Below, piece by piece: positions 12,500-23,905 of a DNA stretch of 64,000 bases (position 1 is the first letter of the stretch; every line of letters begins with the position of its first letter). The stretch spans positions 29,271,812 through 29,335,811 of the forward strand of contig NC_060259.1 in the NCBI RefSeq assembly GCF_921293095.1, read 5' to 3'. Made by a program: the position numbers and the translations under genes. Source of the stretch: Ischnura elegans. Taxonomy: Eukaryota; Arthropoda; Insecta; Odonata; Coenagrionidae. Under the pieces are notes generated by a model. That model saw only the letters and a list, made by a program, of their open reading frames with translations, did not search any database and was not told the origin of the DNA.

Positions 12500-12557
12500 A
12501 GTTTCGACGTCTATACCGTCATTATCAAGAAGGGCAGACGGTATAGACGTCGAAACT
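12500..12557. repeat. 21-bp perfect stem with 16-nt loop
   Basis: 12500-12520 and 12537-12557 are perfect reverse complements around ATTATCAAGAAGGGCA. The sequence GACGGTATAGACGTCGAAAC on one arm resembles terminal hairpins of Penelope-like retroelements, which carry hammerhead-type motifs. That assignment is inferred. Confidence 0.6.
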
Positions 12558-13341
12558 AAATGACAGCAAAAGATAAAAAGTTTATTGAACAGTAATTGGT
12601 TTTTGTTTCATCATGATACTTCATCGTTCCATCAAGTAACGCCCAAATCAGTTGATTTTGTCATTAATATCTTAGGTGGAAAGTGTTGCAAACCTGTGTG
12701 TCAATAGACGTCATAAACTCTAGTAATTCAGAACGAGAAATTAATATCAAGAGGACATTTTCCTCAATGAAGGCATAACAACAGGTGATCAGCGTGTTGA
12801 CAACAAGTGCTATCAAAAAATTAACATTGCGCATTCGCGACTTCGTTTCATTGAACAAACAGAAATAAAATAAAACTAATAACGAAGCATGTAACAAAAT
12901 GAAATAACGCCCAGGCTGGGCTCGAACCACCAACCTTTCGGTTGAGAGCTGAACGCACTAGTCGATTTCGCCACGGAGGGGATGCAGGAAGAGGATTTCT
13001 ATTGGTCTAACAATAAGGATTTGTTTACGTGATACCTTACTTTCGCTTGATTAAAATTAGATAGAAAATATACTGCTCCTATAAATTTTCCTAGAATTTC
13101 GGAAGGGGTAGATTTCAGGATTTTTTTCGTATCCAGTCCCGGTCACACCAAACATTAGTATAAATCAGAAAGTGAGAAGTGGATTTTATAGTATAATCAT
13201 GCTACACCTTGGCGATAAAGAATTCTAAATACACTCATTGTGGTTAATAAAACCAATAAAATTATATTCCCACATGCAAGAGTATAAATGACAGCAAAAG
13301 ATAAAAAGTTTATTGAACAGTAATTGATTTTTGTTTCACCA
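12557..13341. mobile_element. Segment flanked by 57-bp direct repeats
   Basis: 12557-12613 and 13285-13341 share TAAATGACAGCAAAAGATAA through TTTTTGTTTCA with two or three differences. Between them lie a tRNA-like head and SINE-like sequence. This could be long terminal direct repeats of a small retroelement or a duplication around a SINE. Confidence 0.45.
12908..12980 (-). repeat. tRNA-derived repeat (SINE head)
   Basis: On the minus strand it has an A box (TGGCGAAATCGACTAGTGC), an anticodon-arm-like TTCAG-CTCTCAA-CCGAA with one mismatch, and a B box GGTTCGAGCC. The acceptor arm pairs at about 5 of 7, so it is a tRNA-like SINE and not a working tRNA. Confidence 0.55.
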
Positions 13342-13382
13342 TGAATACTAAATATAATATAATTAGTTTTAAAAGATGAAAA

Positions 13383-13832
13383 TTGTCCTTACTTGTTTAT
13401 TTATTAATATTTGGAGCCATTAGACGCTTTCCGCAAGAAAGAAGCCATCTCGTAAGATCCGATAATCGTTTGATACTTTTCTTCCTTAATTTATTTAATA
13501 TAAACCCAACAAGCTACACAATACAACACGATCACCACAACGTGCTTCCGCACGTACACAATCGAACACACTTCACACTATATGCACCATGCGCTAATCC
13601 AGCAATTTCCAAATTCGCATTATTTTATCAATCCACATTCACCAATGCACTCATTCACTTTGTACCACGAAATATTAACATCTTCGATAAGTATAAAGCA
13701 CTTCCTTCACGTTATCAGAACAGGGGAATAATTTCTTCACTAGACAGAAAAGGCACACTCATGAATAAAATTCGACACTCTCGTCACACGGTTACCCAGC
13801 AACTGAACGATATTCAGAGTCGCTTCGCATAG
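13383..13832 (+). other. Open frame of about 149 codons, unidentified
   Basis: Hydrophobic start then His/Asn-rich sequence (TIQHDHHNVLPHVHNRTHF). It has no ATG near its start and no splice or homology support. Possibly chance, or part of an element. Confidence 0.15.
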
Positions 13833-14518
13833 TCGATGCGATATTTTTTCCCCGCCCTCAACTCCGAATTGCGTCATGCCGAAGGCCTAAAGACTCACGA
13901 TCTCTTCCCACGGTTAGTACGTGACCACAGTTCACTGTAATTTTAAGCCCGCAAACATTGAAGAAAATGCGGCCAGGCGAACTGCAGTTGTTCGTTATGT
14001 TAACCGCGGGAGTAAAAATATTAGCGATCATTCACGATGACTTCTTACAGGATCTAGAGTGATTCTTTGGGTATGTGTAATGCTAATCTACGCACCTCAG
14101 TGATTGTAGTCTAAAATATATGGTTGACATTTATCTCATATTTGGTGAAGATTCGAAATATCCATGCTTAAAACTTCGAAATAATAGTGAATAATGGAAT
14201 AAATAGCATTCGACACTCCCATTAGAACCACACCTGTATATTTGCATACTTACAAGCTCCCCATAAACAAACACAAATTCGAAATCCCAGGCATACTGCC
14301 GCTTTCACGCAGAGAAAATCCAACGCGATAAGATTTTTCTGCGATCACGCAGCGAGTTGAACTGCTGTGATGCATCGTATTATAACCGCTCGTGTGAATA
14401 CTAGCGATTATTCACGATGTCTTCGTGTACGGAATCCATAGAAATTATTCCCATTGAGCGCACTGCCAAATAGTTTTTAAAAGGGGATTGCATTTCCCCA
14501 AGGGAGAATGATTATTTA
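13833..14518. other. No gene recognised; local duplication
   Basis: ATTAGCGATCATTCACGATGACTTC-like blocks occur near 14020 and, slightly changed, near 14402, each preceded by an AACCGC...GTGAATA/GAGTAAAAATA box. This suggests a diverged repeat of about 380-bp period. Confidence 0.4.
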
Positions 14519-14589
14519 TCAATCGGTCGATTCGTTAACCATAAAATCCCACATCAATTTAATCACCGCGGATCTTAAAGTAACAAGAT

Positions 14590-14872
14590 TTTTGACAGAT
14601 TTTGTCATAGAGGATAAATGTGGGAATTCGCTCTTCCCCCGAGCCATAAAAGACTTAAATGAATGCTGGTCGTAATTAGTTATGCTTGAGAATTTCCTTT
14701 CTATATAATCAAATGCTTGGATTGCCTGGACAATTGAGAATGTATATCTTTCATAGCGACATATAAAGATCCGTATGATATTTATAGGTTCGAAAGAAAC
14801 GATAATATAAGAAAGATATTTAGCTGAACGGATAGATATGGGAATTCGTTTTTCCTCAACTATGCATAGCAA
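14590..14872 (+). pseudogene. Two LINE C-terminus fragments, same family as 6.1 kb
   Basis: 14620-14675 reads DKCGNSLFPRAIKDLNECWS. 14728-14870 repeats the nucleotide block ATTGAGAATG.ATATCTTT and the GAACGGATAGATATGG end seen at 6430-6550. Both are heavily mutated. Confidence 0.6.
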
Positions 14873-14964
14873 CGGGTGATTCGTGTGTTGACAATAAGTG
14901 CTATCAAATGATAAATGAAAAAATTGCGCAATTGCGTTTCAATTGAGGAAATTTCCAAAATTTA

Positions 14965-15057
14965 TTAACCTAGCACCTACGTACGTGGGTATTCCATAAC
15001 CCGAACACCCCGGTATTCCTTGCACCTAAACCCCCCCAGCCTTAATTCCTTGTTCCA
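14965..15057 (-). mobile_element. Inverted partial MITE next to the one at 15072
   Basis: The reverse complement contains GAATTAAGGCTGGGGGGG-TTTAGGTGCAA and TACCCACGTACG-like blocks of the same family, only 14 bp from the next copy and head-to-head with it. Confidence 0.5.
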
Positions 15058-15071
15058 CCCGTGGCCCCCAC

Positions 15072-15258
15072 CAGGGGCGCAGCTAGAAATTAAGGCTGGG
15101 GGGGGGGGGGGGTTTAGGTGCAACTAATACTGGGGTGTGTGGGGGTTTGGTATACCCACCAGGATAGGCGGTAGGTGCGAGATTAGTAAATTGTGGAATT
15201 ATAATGTAAATGGTTCAAAATGGTGAGTTTTACGGCTTTCTGATTCGCTGTGCCACTG
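15072..15258 (+). mobile_element. hAT-like MITE with near-perfect target duplication
   Basis: Ends CAGGGGCGCAGC and GCTGTGCCACTG are inverted at 10 of 12. The flanks gcccccac and gcccccaa match at 7 of 8. 187 bp, no coding content. Shares its body with 3570-3760. Confidence 0.65.
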
Positions 15259-16390
15259 GCCCCCAAAATCCCCTCCAAAGCATATTTCTAGTTAATGCCA
15301 CTGCATCTTACAGTTAGCACAATCTAACGATTTGATCGTTGGATTATTCTTCCTCATAGAATACTCCTCCAAGATCGTTAGCATATTAATTGCGTATGCT
15401 TTGTTTCGCTGATGGTAGGACCTGCCCACCTTGTGACGGTGCAGGATTCCTCGTCCTCTCCCTTCCTTCCCCGTCCTTCCCCTGGAGGCGTCGTCGGGCT
15501 CTCATCGCGGCGGCGCCTCCGTTCCTTGATCCTTCCCGTCCTTCCCCTTCTGGTGGTAGAGGAGAAAAGCTAACGCTTACAGTCCCTGCCCTATGAGTGT
15601 ACCCCGCGAGACCGTCCTAAGGGTTTCGTTCCACCTGTATCTTAGCACAGTAGAACCACAGAATAGGGACCTTCATACAGGGATGTCGACTTCCAAAAAA
15701 TATTAGGGGGGCCAAACTGGGGATCTTGCCCCGGGAAATTTTTATAAGTAGTGAGTTTTAATTTTTTTAAACCATTTTAGAAGAGTCATATGATCAACAT
15801 TTGAACCCTGATAACTCTAATCTCAATATATGGACACTCCGGGGAAAATCGACAAGCAATTTTTTCCTCAAACCCATAACGAATTTTAGAGGGGGCACGG
15901 GCCCCCTAAAGGCCTCGTGGAGTCGGCGCCACTGTCTAGATGCCCATATCATCAAACATACTGATCTTAATTTTTTCCATTGTATTTGCTGGTAAAGTGT
16001 AAAATCTTACCTCAACTTTTGGTGCCCATATTCACAATACACATGAAATCATACTCATCCAGGGATGGATTCACCCAAAGTTAACTTAAAGGGACAAATG
16101 AGTTTCCATTGAGTGTCCCTCCTCACTTGAGCTCCCCCAATTTTTATGATAGGGCATAGCCACCCACATGAGGTAAGGTTCGGAAAAAAGGAATAAACAG
16201 ACATATGGCTGACAGCATCAGTTTATGCTTGAATTTTTACACGAGGAAAACATGGACAATTCAATTAAAGAAAAACAGCTTGGAGTAAAACTACATGAAG
16301 CAGTTAAACTTTTATTCAACTAAAACGCTTTCCAAAAATAATGTCTAGCCTTAATTCATACAACAAAAATAGAAGAGTAACTTCAAAAGT
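15259..16390. other. No clear gene; GC-rich patch
   Basis: 15420-15600 is conspicuously GC-rich (CCTTCCCCGTCCTTCC and GGCGTCGTCGGG blocks) and unlike its surroundings, possibly an element UTR. 15690-15930 has GGGGGGCCAAACTGGGGA and GGGGGCACGGGCCCCC motifs typical of MITE ends. Confidence 0.35.
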
Positions 16391-16402
16391 AAAGCCTCCA
16401 AG

Positions 16403-16445
16403 CATTCCAGCAGGCGTCTTCGACCTGAAGATGCCTGCTGGAATG
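16403..16445. repeat. 19-bp hairpin with hammerhead-like core
   Basis: 16403-16421 and 16427-16445 pair with one mismatch (a G-T wobble in RNA) around GACCT. The strand also reads CTGAAGA, then a CCTGC...GCAGG stem, then GAAAC, i.e. the CUGANGA/stem II/GAAA order of a hammerhead ribozyme, as in Penelope-like elements. Stems I and III are not clear. Confidence 0.4.
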
Positions 16446-16619
16446 CAGGAGAAACTGTTGTCCCCAACGAAACCACGACGCGACTGCATACATTTAGCAT
16501 GCCATACCATCCGGAGCTGCCACACACTACGCGCGGGGCAAAACATCGATTTTTATTTTGCTTGATGCTAGCGGTCGTAGTTGATTTTTTTAGGATGAAC
16601 ACTGTAAAACGTTTGATGT

Positions 16620-16680
16620 AATTCAACGTAAATATCCCGAGGTAACTCGGTCATCCTTTTTTATAATCATGCTTCAACAC
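16620..16680 (-). pseudogene. Broken duplicate of the exon at 16802
   Basis: Shares GAGTTACCTCG.GATATTTAC with the exon start, but a one-base deletion in the AAACAAGG stretch shifts the frame, and later sequence diverges into stops. Confidence 0.45.
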
Positions 16681-16801
16681 AAAATTTCGACGAAAAGCAC
16701 GGTCTTCCAATCCAACGGTAAATATCGAATGAAAGCGAAGAAATTAAGCTATATAATGTAAAATAAATGTGGCACTAGATAAATTATATCTTATACACAA
16801 T

Positions 16802-17030
16802 TCACTTGCTAAAAGATTCACTTTTCAACGTCCGTCGAGCACGGTATTCCCCGTGGACTGCAGCAAGCTCCGAACTGTGCCGCACGTTCGAAAAATCGAT
16901 CTTAATTTCGGCGTCGCAGGTGGTCGCAATTCTCCTTCTGGTATCATACTCTATAGGTTGTGTTGTATATGTCTTGTAAATATCTCGAGGTAACTCGGTG
17001 ATCCTTGTTTTATAATCCAACACTCGTTCA
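16802..17030 (-). CDS. Candidate terminal exon, unidentified protein
   Basis: An excellent acceptor TTCGCTGCATTTTTTTGCAG leads into a 76-codon frame (RITELPRDIYKTYTTQPIEY... ending LKSESFSK stop). The composition is that of a soluble charged protein. A damaged duplicate of its start lies at 16620-16680. The product is not recognised; an element protein is possible. Confidence 0.4.
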
Positions 17031-18161
17031 CTGCAAAAAAATGCAGCGAAAAAGTGAGCTCCTTTGCTAATTATTCCCTTGGCCCTTGGCTGGGGTCGCT
17101 CCTCTTGCAGATGTTTAATGTAATGAATGGAACTTGGGAAAAACCCAGAGCGCCCTATTACAAAAGGCATGCACTGGAGGGGGTAGTCCTTTGCACGAAT
17201 TTAGAGATATTTCTTGTCTCTGTTTCCGTGGATAGACCGAAAGACCCTAGGCGAATCTCGCTTCAATGTTTCCAAAAAATTTCTTAGCCCTCAAAATTTG
17301 CTTGCTTTCATGTACCAATGTATTGAAATAAAAACATCGCTGTTATAACGGATGAGGTTTCTCTGTTCAGGATTTTATCGAAGGAGTGCATATATTATGG
17401 TACGGATGGACAAAAGTCTCCTTTTCCGCCCGAGATGATTCCCTCCGAGCGCAAGGAGTTGGCAAGGCAAGGCGAGAAGCTCCGCTCAGTGGCGCCTAAA
17501 TATTTTTTAAGAACTTGTAACCCCCTTCAAAATTAAGATAATTAAATGATTTTTTCACTAAAAATAATAACATCGTAGTTGTGTTCATATTTAACACACA
17601 TTATATGACCTACGACGTAAGAAACGTCTTTTAGTGGCCGACTACTTTTTACCCCACACAAATCCAAATTTTCTTATCCTAAAGGGTGTTACATCGGTAT
17701 GACTACTTTTTACCTCAATTAATGTAAAATTGGTGAAAACCGTCAAAGTTATATTAGTGTGAAGAGCTTCGTGTAGAGGATTCAATTCAATATAATTAAC
17801 AGTTAGACGACCATTGCGAGAAGAAAATTAAGTAAACAATCCACGCATGTAACGTAAATTTATGGAAATTTTTTCTAGCCTTTGATATAATTTTATGAAA
17901 AAACTATTGACGCCAATGAATGCAGCGTCTTATTCTACATTGGAGTTCAGTGTTGAACAGTTCATAGCGCAATATTAATTTTTATGTTACTATTGACAAC
18001 ACCGCGCTCCCGGCCTTGTGGAGAATAGACTACATGGGAAACGAATGTCCATAAAAATCACACTTTCAACTGAATGTGGAACGCTCTGTCAATTCAATTT
18101 TTGCTTTCGAGGTAAACGGTAAGAATACATCTACATCTAAATAATACACTGCTTCCCACCC
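17031..18161. other. No gene recognised
   Basis: Frames here are short. AT-rich from 17.5 kb onward. A TACATCTACATCTA microsatellite-like tract at 18127 borders the LINE relic. Confidence 0.35.
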
Positions 18162-18389
18162 TTACGGTGTATGGCAGAGGTGATCAATCACCAGCATGCA
18201 ACATGATCCGAAAAACTGGCAGCGAATACCAAATATATTTCCAAAAAGGGAGAAATAGCTGGATTCTCTCACTTTGCCGTCATGATTTGCTAGTGTTCTT
18301 TTAACAAACCCCGATTCACGATTAGCTTCACATCTTACTTTCCGAATATGTTTATTCCACGGTAGATCATTATTGAGTCTAACATCCAC
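18162..18389 (-). pseudogene. LINE reverse-transcriptase fragment
   Basis: Minus frame VRLNNDLPWNKHIRKV...GFVKRTLANHDGKVRESSYFSL. The pattern L...L.W..HI..V..A....GF.KR.L......VRE.AY.SLV is the segment after the catalytic domain of Jockey/CR1-type LINE reverse transcriptases. It degenerates after SYFSL and lacks the RP.LEYA continuation. Confidence 0.75.
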
Positions 18390-20534
18390 ATATTATACGG
18401 ACTCTACAATTTCTTATTGGGTACTCTGAATGAAAAAGCTATGTTGTGAGGATTTATTTTTTCTAGAAATTAATTACTACCATTTTTTTAGATTTAACAC
18501 TAACTTCCAGGAATCGCACCATACTTGGATATTATCATGGTCGTTCGTTAGTTCATACTTATCTTTGCTGCGTCGAATTTCTACTAAAAACTACAGCGGC
18601 TACACATTGTTTAAACATTTTCGTTTATTTACTACATCTTATGCGATCTAATAGTACTCCGATGCCATTATATGTATCTTGATTGTTTTCGCGACGTATT
18701 GTTGTATTCAAATTCTATAGACTTAGAACTATTCTCTAGCTTGATTTCCAATTTGACACAATTTGACAGAATTCCAATTGACAGAATTTCAAATTAAATT
18801 TTCTTTAGAGTCATGTATTATTCATCGTTTTAGCATTCACACAAGTCGACATATGAAATTGCAAGATAATAGCGTCACATCATTTTGTTGCCAACATGGA
18901 AGAGACAGCGCCCGCGCACTGGTCGAATATCGGAAGAAACCAGTCAAAATTACACAATTGCTGTATTTGAGATGAAAACTTGAGTCTTCGCTAGTAAAGT
19001 CATATATGAATATGCGTTACGAAAATGTTCCTACTATGACTTGGATTTCATCCTTTACTGAGATACAGAGGGTCACAGGTGAGCGAATTTCCGTAAAAAT
19101 TCCCCTCTTTAGATCTCTCTGAAAATCTTCCAAATTAAGTAGATACGTCAAAAGTATCTTCTCCATCTTCCAAAGTTATTGGTGGATTTGTACGGAATAT
19201 AAAGCTATATAACCTGTTCACAACGTGCGTTTTCTTTAAATTTCAGTAATCATAAAGAATAACTTCGATAAACTCTATCAATGCAGTTACAAAATGGCAG
19301 ATACTGTTTTTCAACAAAAGTCAATATTAACTAAGAGTTTCAGATGGGGTTTCCAAAGTTACGCAAAGGAACTTAGATCAGAGTTTAGATTTGATGATTT
19401 CTCAAGCTGTATACGCAATGAGCTTTGAAATAATTTTGCGACACCGGAAATTAAATTGATTTTTTGATCTAGCGGTAGGGTTCGTCTCCGCGCGCCCGGA
19501 GCTGGATTAAACGCGACGCGGTAAGGTTATTGAAAGCGGATGGATTTTAAAGCTCAAAGTTAACCGGTATTAATCTGACCTTAATGCGCTCGAGCCGCAA
19601 TTCGTCTATGGTGAAGAAAACGGAGGGTTTTCCGCCGAGGTAAGTGCACGCCAAGAAGTAAATTTAGTTTTCTTTGGATGCGATCGGGGACATGCTTTTA
19701 TTACATACGCACAAGCCACGAAAAAGTGAGTTCTTTTCCTGATAATTTCCACAAAATCTTCCCAGAGAGACACTGACTGACCTTTAATGCCCTCTTTAAT
19801 CTCCCTAACCCCCAGGATTCAACTTCGAAAACGGTCGTTTTATGACTCCACGGAGTGGAGCCTTTGACAGTCTCCATTGAATATTTCCACGGAAACTTCT
19901 CCTAGCCTTTTTAAAATATGCATCATACTCTCAGTTCTACTCTGACTGTGGTGGAAGGAAGTTATGTTTCCTTGTGTGCCCAGAATTTTCGAAAGTGGTT
20001 TGAAGTAGCCAGCGGAGAATTCAAGCGCTTGCTCCGTCACTAACCGGTTATCGTCAGCGGTAATATTTTATGGTTATACATCCAACCATTAAATCACGCA
20101 TGCTATGAGTTTTCTTTTTTCAACATTTGCTCCACCACGCCTGTTTTCAACCTTATTTTTTCACGTGCCGTAAAAGATATTCATTATGCGCCTTTGTCGT
20201 TCAAAATAAAATTGCATTCTTACTTGATTACACCTGTAGGTATTCATAAATGATATTGAAATATAGAAAACAATCATTCGTCCACAAAAAATTGCTGGAT
20301 TATTGCGGAAGCTGAATGTAAGACGCTGACGCTCTGAAATTTCTGTGATTTCCGGACGGAACGCATCTTATGACTTTCCCTTAACAAACGGATAATTACT
20401 TATAGAATAGTGAACTTAAAGTGTTATTTTTCTTCCTTCATAGACAGATTTTCCCCATGAGTATTTGGCAAATTTTTCCTCTGCATGAATGTGGAAGTAT
20501 GATTTGTTATTAACACTTTTATTGCCGTGTGGTG
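18390..20534. other. No clear gene; possible tRNA-like relic
   Basis: 19465-19520 has a tRNA-SINE-like CTAGCGGTAGG and GTCTCCGCGCGCCCGGAG stem but a ruined B box. Minus frame 19840-20040 (EQALEFSAGYFKPLSK..., stop) is protein-like but unidentified and lacks splice support. Confidence 0.3.
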
Positions 20535-20645
20535 TCCATGTGGGACTCCTCTTGCCTGCTGTTTACTGATCACCCCCTGAAAAACACCTTAGAGACCGCG
20601 TCAGAATACAGCGTCTACAATGGTTGCATCCCCACCCCCGGCCGC
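20535..20645 (-). repeat. Repeat family copy, probable element 3' region
   Basis: The reverse complement has GATGCAACCATTGTAGACGCT, CTGACGCGGTCTCTAAGGTG and CAGGGGGTGATCAGTAAACAG, matching 22365-22480 in order. Such blocks are typical of a retroelement 3' UTR. Confidence 0.5.
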
Positions 20646-21018
20646 ATCTGCGGGCGCTCTCGCTACAGGTGACAGTGGCGCCGCGAGAGGAGCATGAAGC
20701 ACACTGCAGTCACAAGTATTGCGTCATAATTTTTAAACTTTAGCCTATAATTTTCATTTTCACCTTCAGCTGATGATTTTATATTTCCACAATCGACAAG
20801 TAAACGATTTTTATTCTCCCGATGAAAGGTTAGGGCATGGCGAAAGGATGTTTCGAAGTCCAAATTAGCGAGCATGCACATTTTTTTCTACCACTATCTA
20901 ATAGCTTTATTTACATGGTAGCAAATACGTGTCCATAGCGCTCTCCAAATTTCTGGTCTGACCGTATCTCGATGTCCAATGTGGTTGGCGAACGAGCGCG
21001 TGTCTGAATGAGGATAGG
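20646..21018. other. No gene recognised
   Basis: A 72-codon minus frame at 20663-20881 has no supporting signal. Confidence 0.3.
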
Positions 21019-21216
21019 ATGAGTACTGCACGCTTAAGGTGGAATTACCCCGTGCCACATTCTGGTGACGGCTTGCACGATATACCTTATAAGACGGCTT
21101 ACCTCATAGACAAAGATGAACCTCCTCATAAAATACTATCAACATTTAATGGAGGTCAAGATATCCTCAAACTCAAATATAATGAAGAATATCGGTGTGA
21201 AGGCCGTTTTACATAA
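21019..21216 (+). other. Small open frame, probably element-derived
   Basis: 65 codons from an ATG (LRWNYPVPHSGDGLHDIPYK..., ending YRCEGRFT). Charged and protein-like. The nucleotides past the stop (ACGTAATTGCGCAGGTTAGA-like) suggest a dispersed repeat. Function unknown. Confidence 0.25.
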
Positions 21217-22155
21217 TGCATGTAATTGCGCAGGTTAGAACTACATTTGTGTCTCATACCGTGTGGAATATCGCGATTGCAGGAATGAAATTAGAACATG
21301 AGGTATTTTTCCATCTCACGTCCACGCGTTCTCCCATGCGGTCTAGGAATTCACCGCTTTATACAACGCAATTCTCACTGCGCCTCCGTATACGCGCTTG
21401 ATAGAAGGAAGCCACCAATGCAACATCCAGACATATTTTTCCCCTTTCATTTTATTAACAGCACCATACAAAGTGAATCATCATCATAGATTCATTTGAA
21501 ATACATCTGAAAGACATGCGAATATTTTCAGGGTTCTCCGTTAAGTGTTGGGCAAGGAACGCTTTTATAATTATTTCAATAACAAACACAATGCTAAACA
21601 GATAGAAAAGGACATTTTTATGTGTTTCTCCTCACAATTTTCTCAGTGATTGGTTGGTCATGACGACAGTATGACTCGGTGGAAAATTTGCGAATGCATG
21701 ATAGAGCATCCTGTCTTTCATTTTTGTCTCCTCCGTGTTCGTGAGTGATAATTTATTTTTGCATATACTTCTTAACTAAAAAAATCACTGTCCTGAAGTT
21801 GCGTCGTTTCCCTCAGTCAAATCACGTTACACCGCTAATCATATCTGGCAATTACGCGAATCACTCAGGGCCACGTCAGCTACATCTCCAATGTTGCTTT
21901 TACCGAAATAGCGAAGCATATAGTGCCTAAAATCCTTTCAATATGTCCTTACTGTCGATTGATGAATGCACTGCACAAAGGAATGCATTTTCATAGGGTT
22001 TTAAAAATATCCACCTCACGGTATTGAGTGCGTTGAGATCCCTTTTTTCCAACATTTTGCTGTGTAGTGTTTGTAATAACGAAGAGTAGCATTGAGCTTA
22101 TTTGATTTTTTTAGATGAAATCATCGTACACATAAATGTCGGTTAAAACCCCAAA
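21217..22155. other. No gene recognised
   Basis: Short overlapping frames only; no repeat boundaries seen. Confidence 0.3.
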
Positions 22156-22290
22156 TTTTACGAGGGTTGCCCAGAAAATCTGCTGCAGGCATCCGATCGT
22201 GTCGGAACACTCTGGATTGTTCGGGAGTACATTACACGGCCGAGTCAGCGAGTTGTGTGACGAGTAGAATCTTCGAGCATTGCCGGCCTT
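22156..22290 (+). mobile_element. Mariner-like terminal segment
   Basis: TTTTA-CGAGGGTTGCCCAGAAA resembles a Tc1/mariner terminal repeat next to a TA. The transposase region and second end are not seen. Confidence 0.35.
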
Positions 22291-22364
22291 TTCTTGGTTA
22301 GTGAGTAGGGCAGAGTGTAGGGTTGATATGGGGATTGTAAATCATGGGATCAAGGGTTCCGTTT

Positions 22365-22480
22365 AAACAGATCGGATGCTACCATTGTGGACGCTGCAGT
22401 CACAGATGAAGATGTAGTCTGACGCGGCCTCTAGGGTGTTTGTCAGGGGGTGATCAGTCAACAGCATGCAAGAGGATTCG
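22365..22480 (+). repeat. Repeat family copy, plus orientation
   Basis: Shares ACCATTGTGGACGCTG, CTGACGCGGCCTCTAGGGTG and GGGGGTGATCAGTCAACAGC with the minus copy at 20535-20645. A weaker match (GGTGATCAATCACCAGCATG) lies beside the LINE relic at 18180. Confidence 0.5.
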
Positions 22481-23589
22481 GAAAATGTTAGGAATTTGCA
22501 TGCCCGAAACTGGATTTTGACGTCATTTGGCTCTAAAAAGCATGATAAGTTTAAAAAACAAAACTTTGTAAGAAAAATACTATGATAAGTCAGAACTTCA
22601 CGTCTTTTTAACTTTAAATTTGTATTATGGATCTTTTCATTATTTAGTAAATGTTTTCCTTGAAAATGTCCTGAAATTGAAGAATCCCAAAAAACACCTC
22701 TTCGAATAATCCATTTGAAAGGCAAAAGTAAAAATCTAAAATATTACGAAGCACATTTGGGGCCAGAAAAAGGCTTTTGGTTTTTATGAATTAACTATAT
22801 CTAATTAATTTTTGCATGACATGTAGATGTAGTCTCAAATAAGTAGCTTTTGTCCATACTCGTTTGTCATTGTTTTAAGTTGTAGATGAAAACTTGATCA
22901 AAAATGAGGTAATAATTTTGATGAAAAATTTGAGCCTGAAATAACTAACATGTCTCAAATTATTTTTTAAAGAATAATGTTTAACAATTTGTTTCGTCCA
23001 TAATAATCTGCTGACCAATGAAAAATGTCAGGTAGAGAAGAAAATTTTAACTATTAAATATTGGAAATTTTTTAATTTATTTTGATTTTGATCTTTATAT
23101 GAGAGAAGTAGTACCCATTTAAAAAGTATTTTTATCGGTGACTGTTAAATACTAATGGACCCAATCAATAATTCAATTATATTGCAATTTCCTTCTATCG
23201 ACAAGTGAAAATGTGTGGACTCATAAAAATACTTTGTAAAATTTTATAAATACTAACAGCATATACACACTTAAGATGGCTAAAACAAAATAAGCAATTA
23301 AGTTCAACTCTTAACTGTTCAATTTCATTAAATATTGCTGATATTTGACAAGCCGAAAAATCCCTTCAAGTGGCAATTGAGCTGGGGTTTGAAATATCAA
23401 AAAAGAGAACATGCATACGGTGAGGTAACAGAAGCAAAGCGCCCGCTGAAAATGCAGAAAAATATTTCATGATATCAATTTCCTTCCTTTTGGATCATTT
23501 AATGTCGGAGATAGATTTATGATAGACATCAGAGGTTTCCGTGGAGTCCTTCCTCTTGAAAACCTCATTCACCCCAATCTATCAAGATA
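22481..23589. other. No gene recognised; AT-rich
   Basis: A 120-codon minus frame (22363-22725) runs through the repeat copy and is probably chance. The rest is long AT-rich sequence without features. Confidence 0.35.
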
Positions 23590-23905
23590 TTCGCGATTCG
23601 TCAAAAACTGCTACGGGCGTACCTAAAACGTGACACAGATGTTAAACGAATTATGTTGGGAGCCGCTAGAGACTCGGAGGATGCGCGCTATGGTTAGATT
23701 GCTTGAGCAATAAAGTATGGATATCCTTAAGAGCGACACGGAGATCATCACATTAGAACCCCAATACATTTCGAGGTACGACTAAAACGATAAAATAAGA
23801 GAGATATTTAGGCGAACGGATGGGTGCGGGAATTCCTTATTTCCCCCGCACGACAGAGGACTTAATAAATACTAGGCGTAATTTCGTTAGAATATTTGCT
23901 TCTTA
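23590..23905 (+). pseudogene. LINE C-terminus relic, same family as 6.1 kb
   Basis: Matches 6310-6640 through TTCGTCAAAAACTGCTACGG, GAGACTCGGAGGATGCGCGC and AAGAGCGACACGGAGA, ending GGCGGGTGTCCTGAC. Stops and indels throughout. Confidence 0.75.

Noticed and set aside
19465..19520. tRNA gene
   Set aside because: A-box-like and stem-like parts are present but the B box is destroyed and the arms do not fold.
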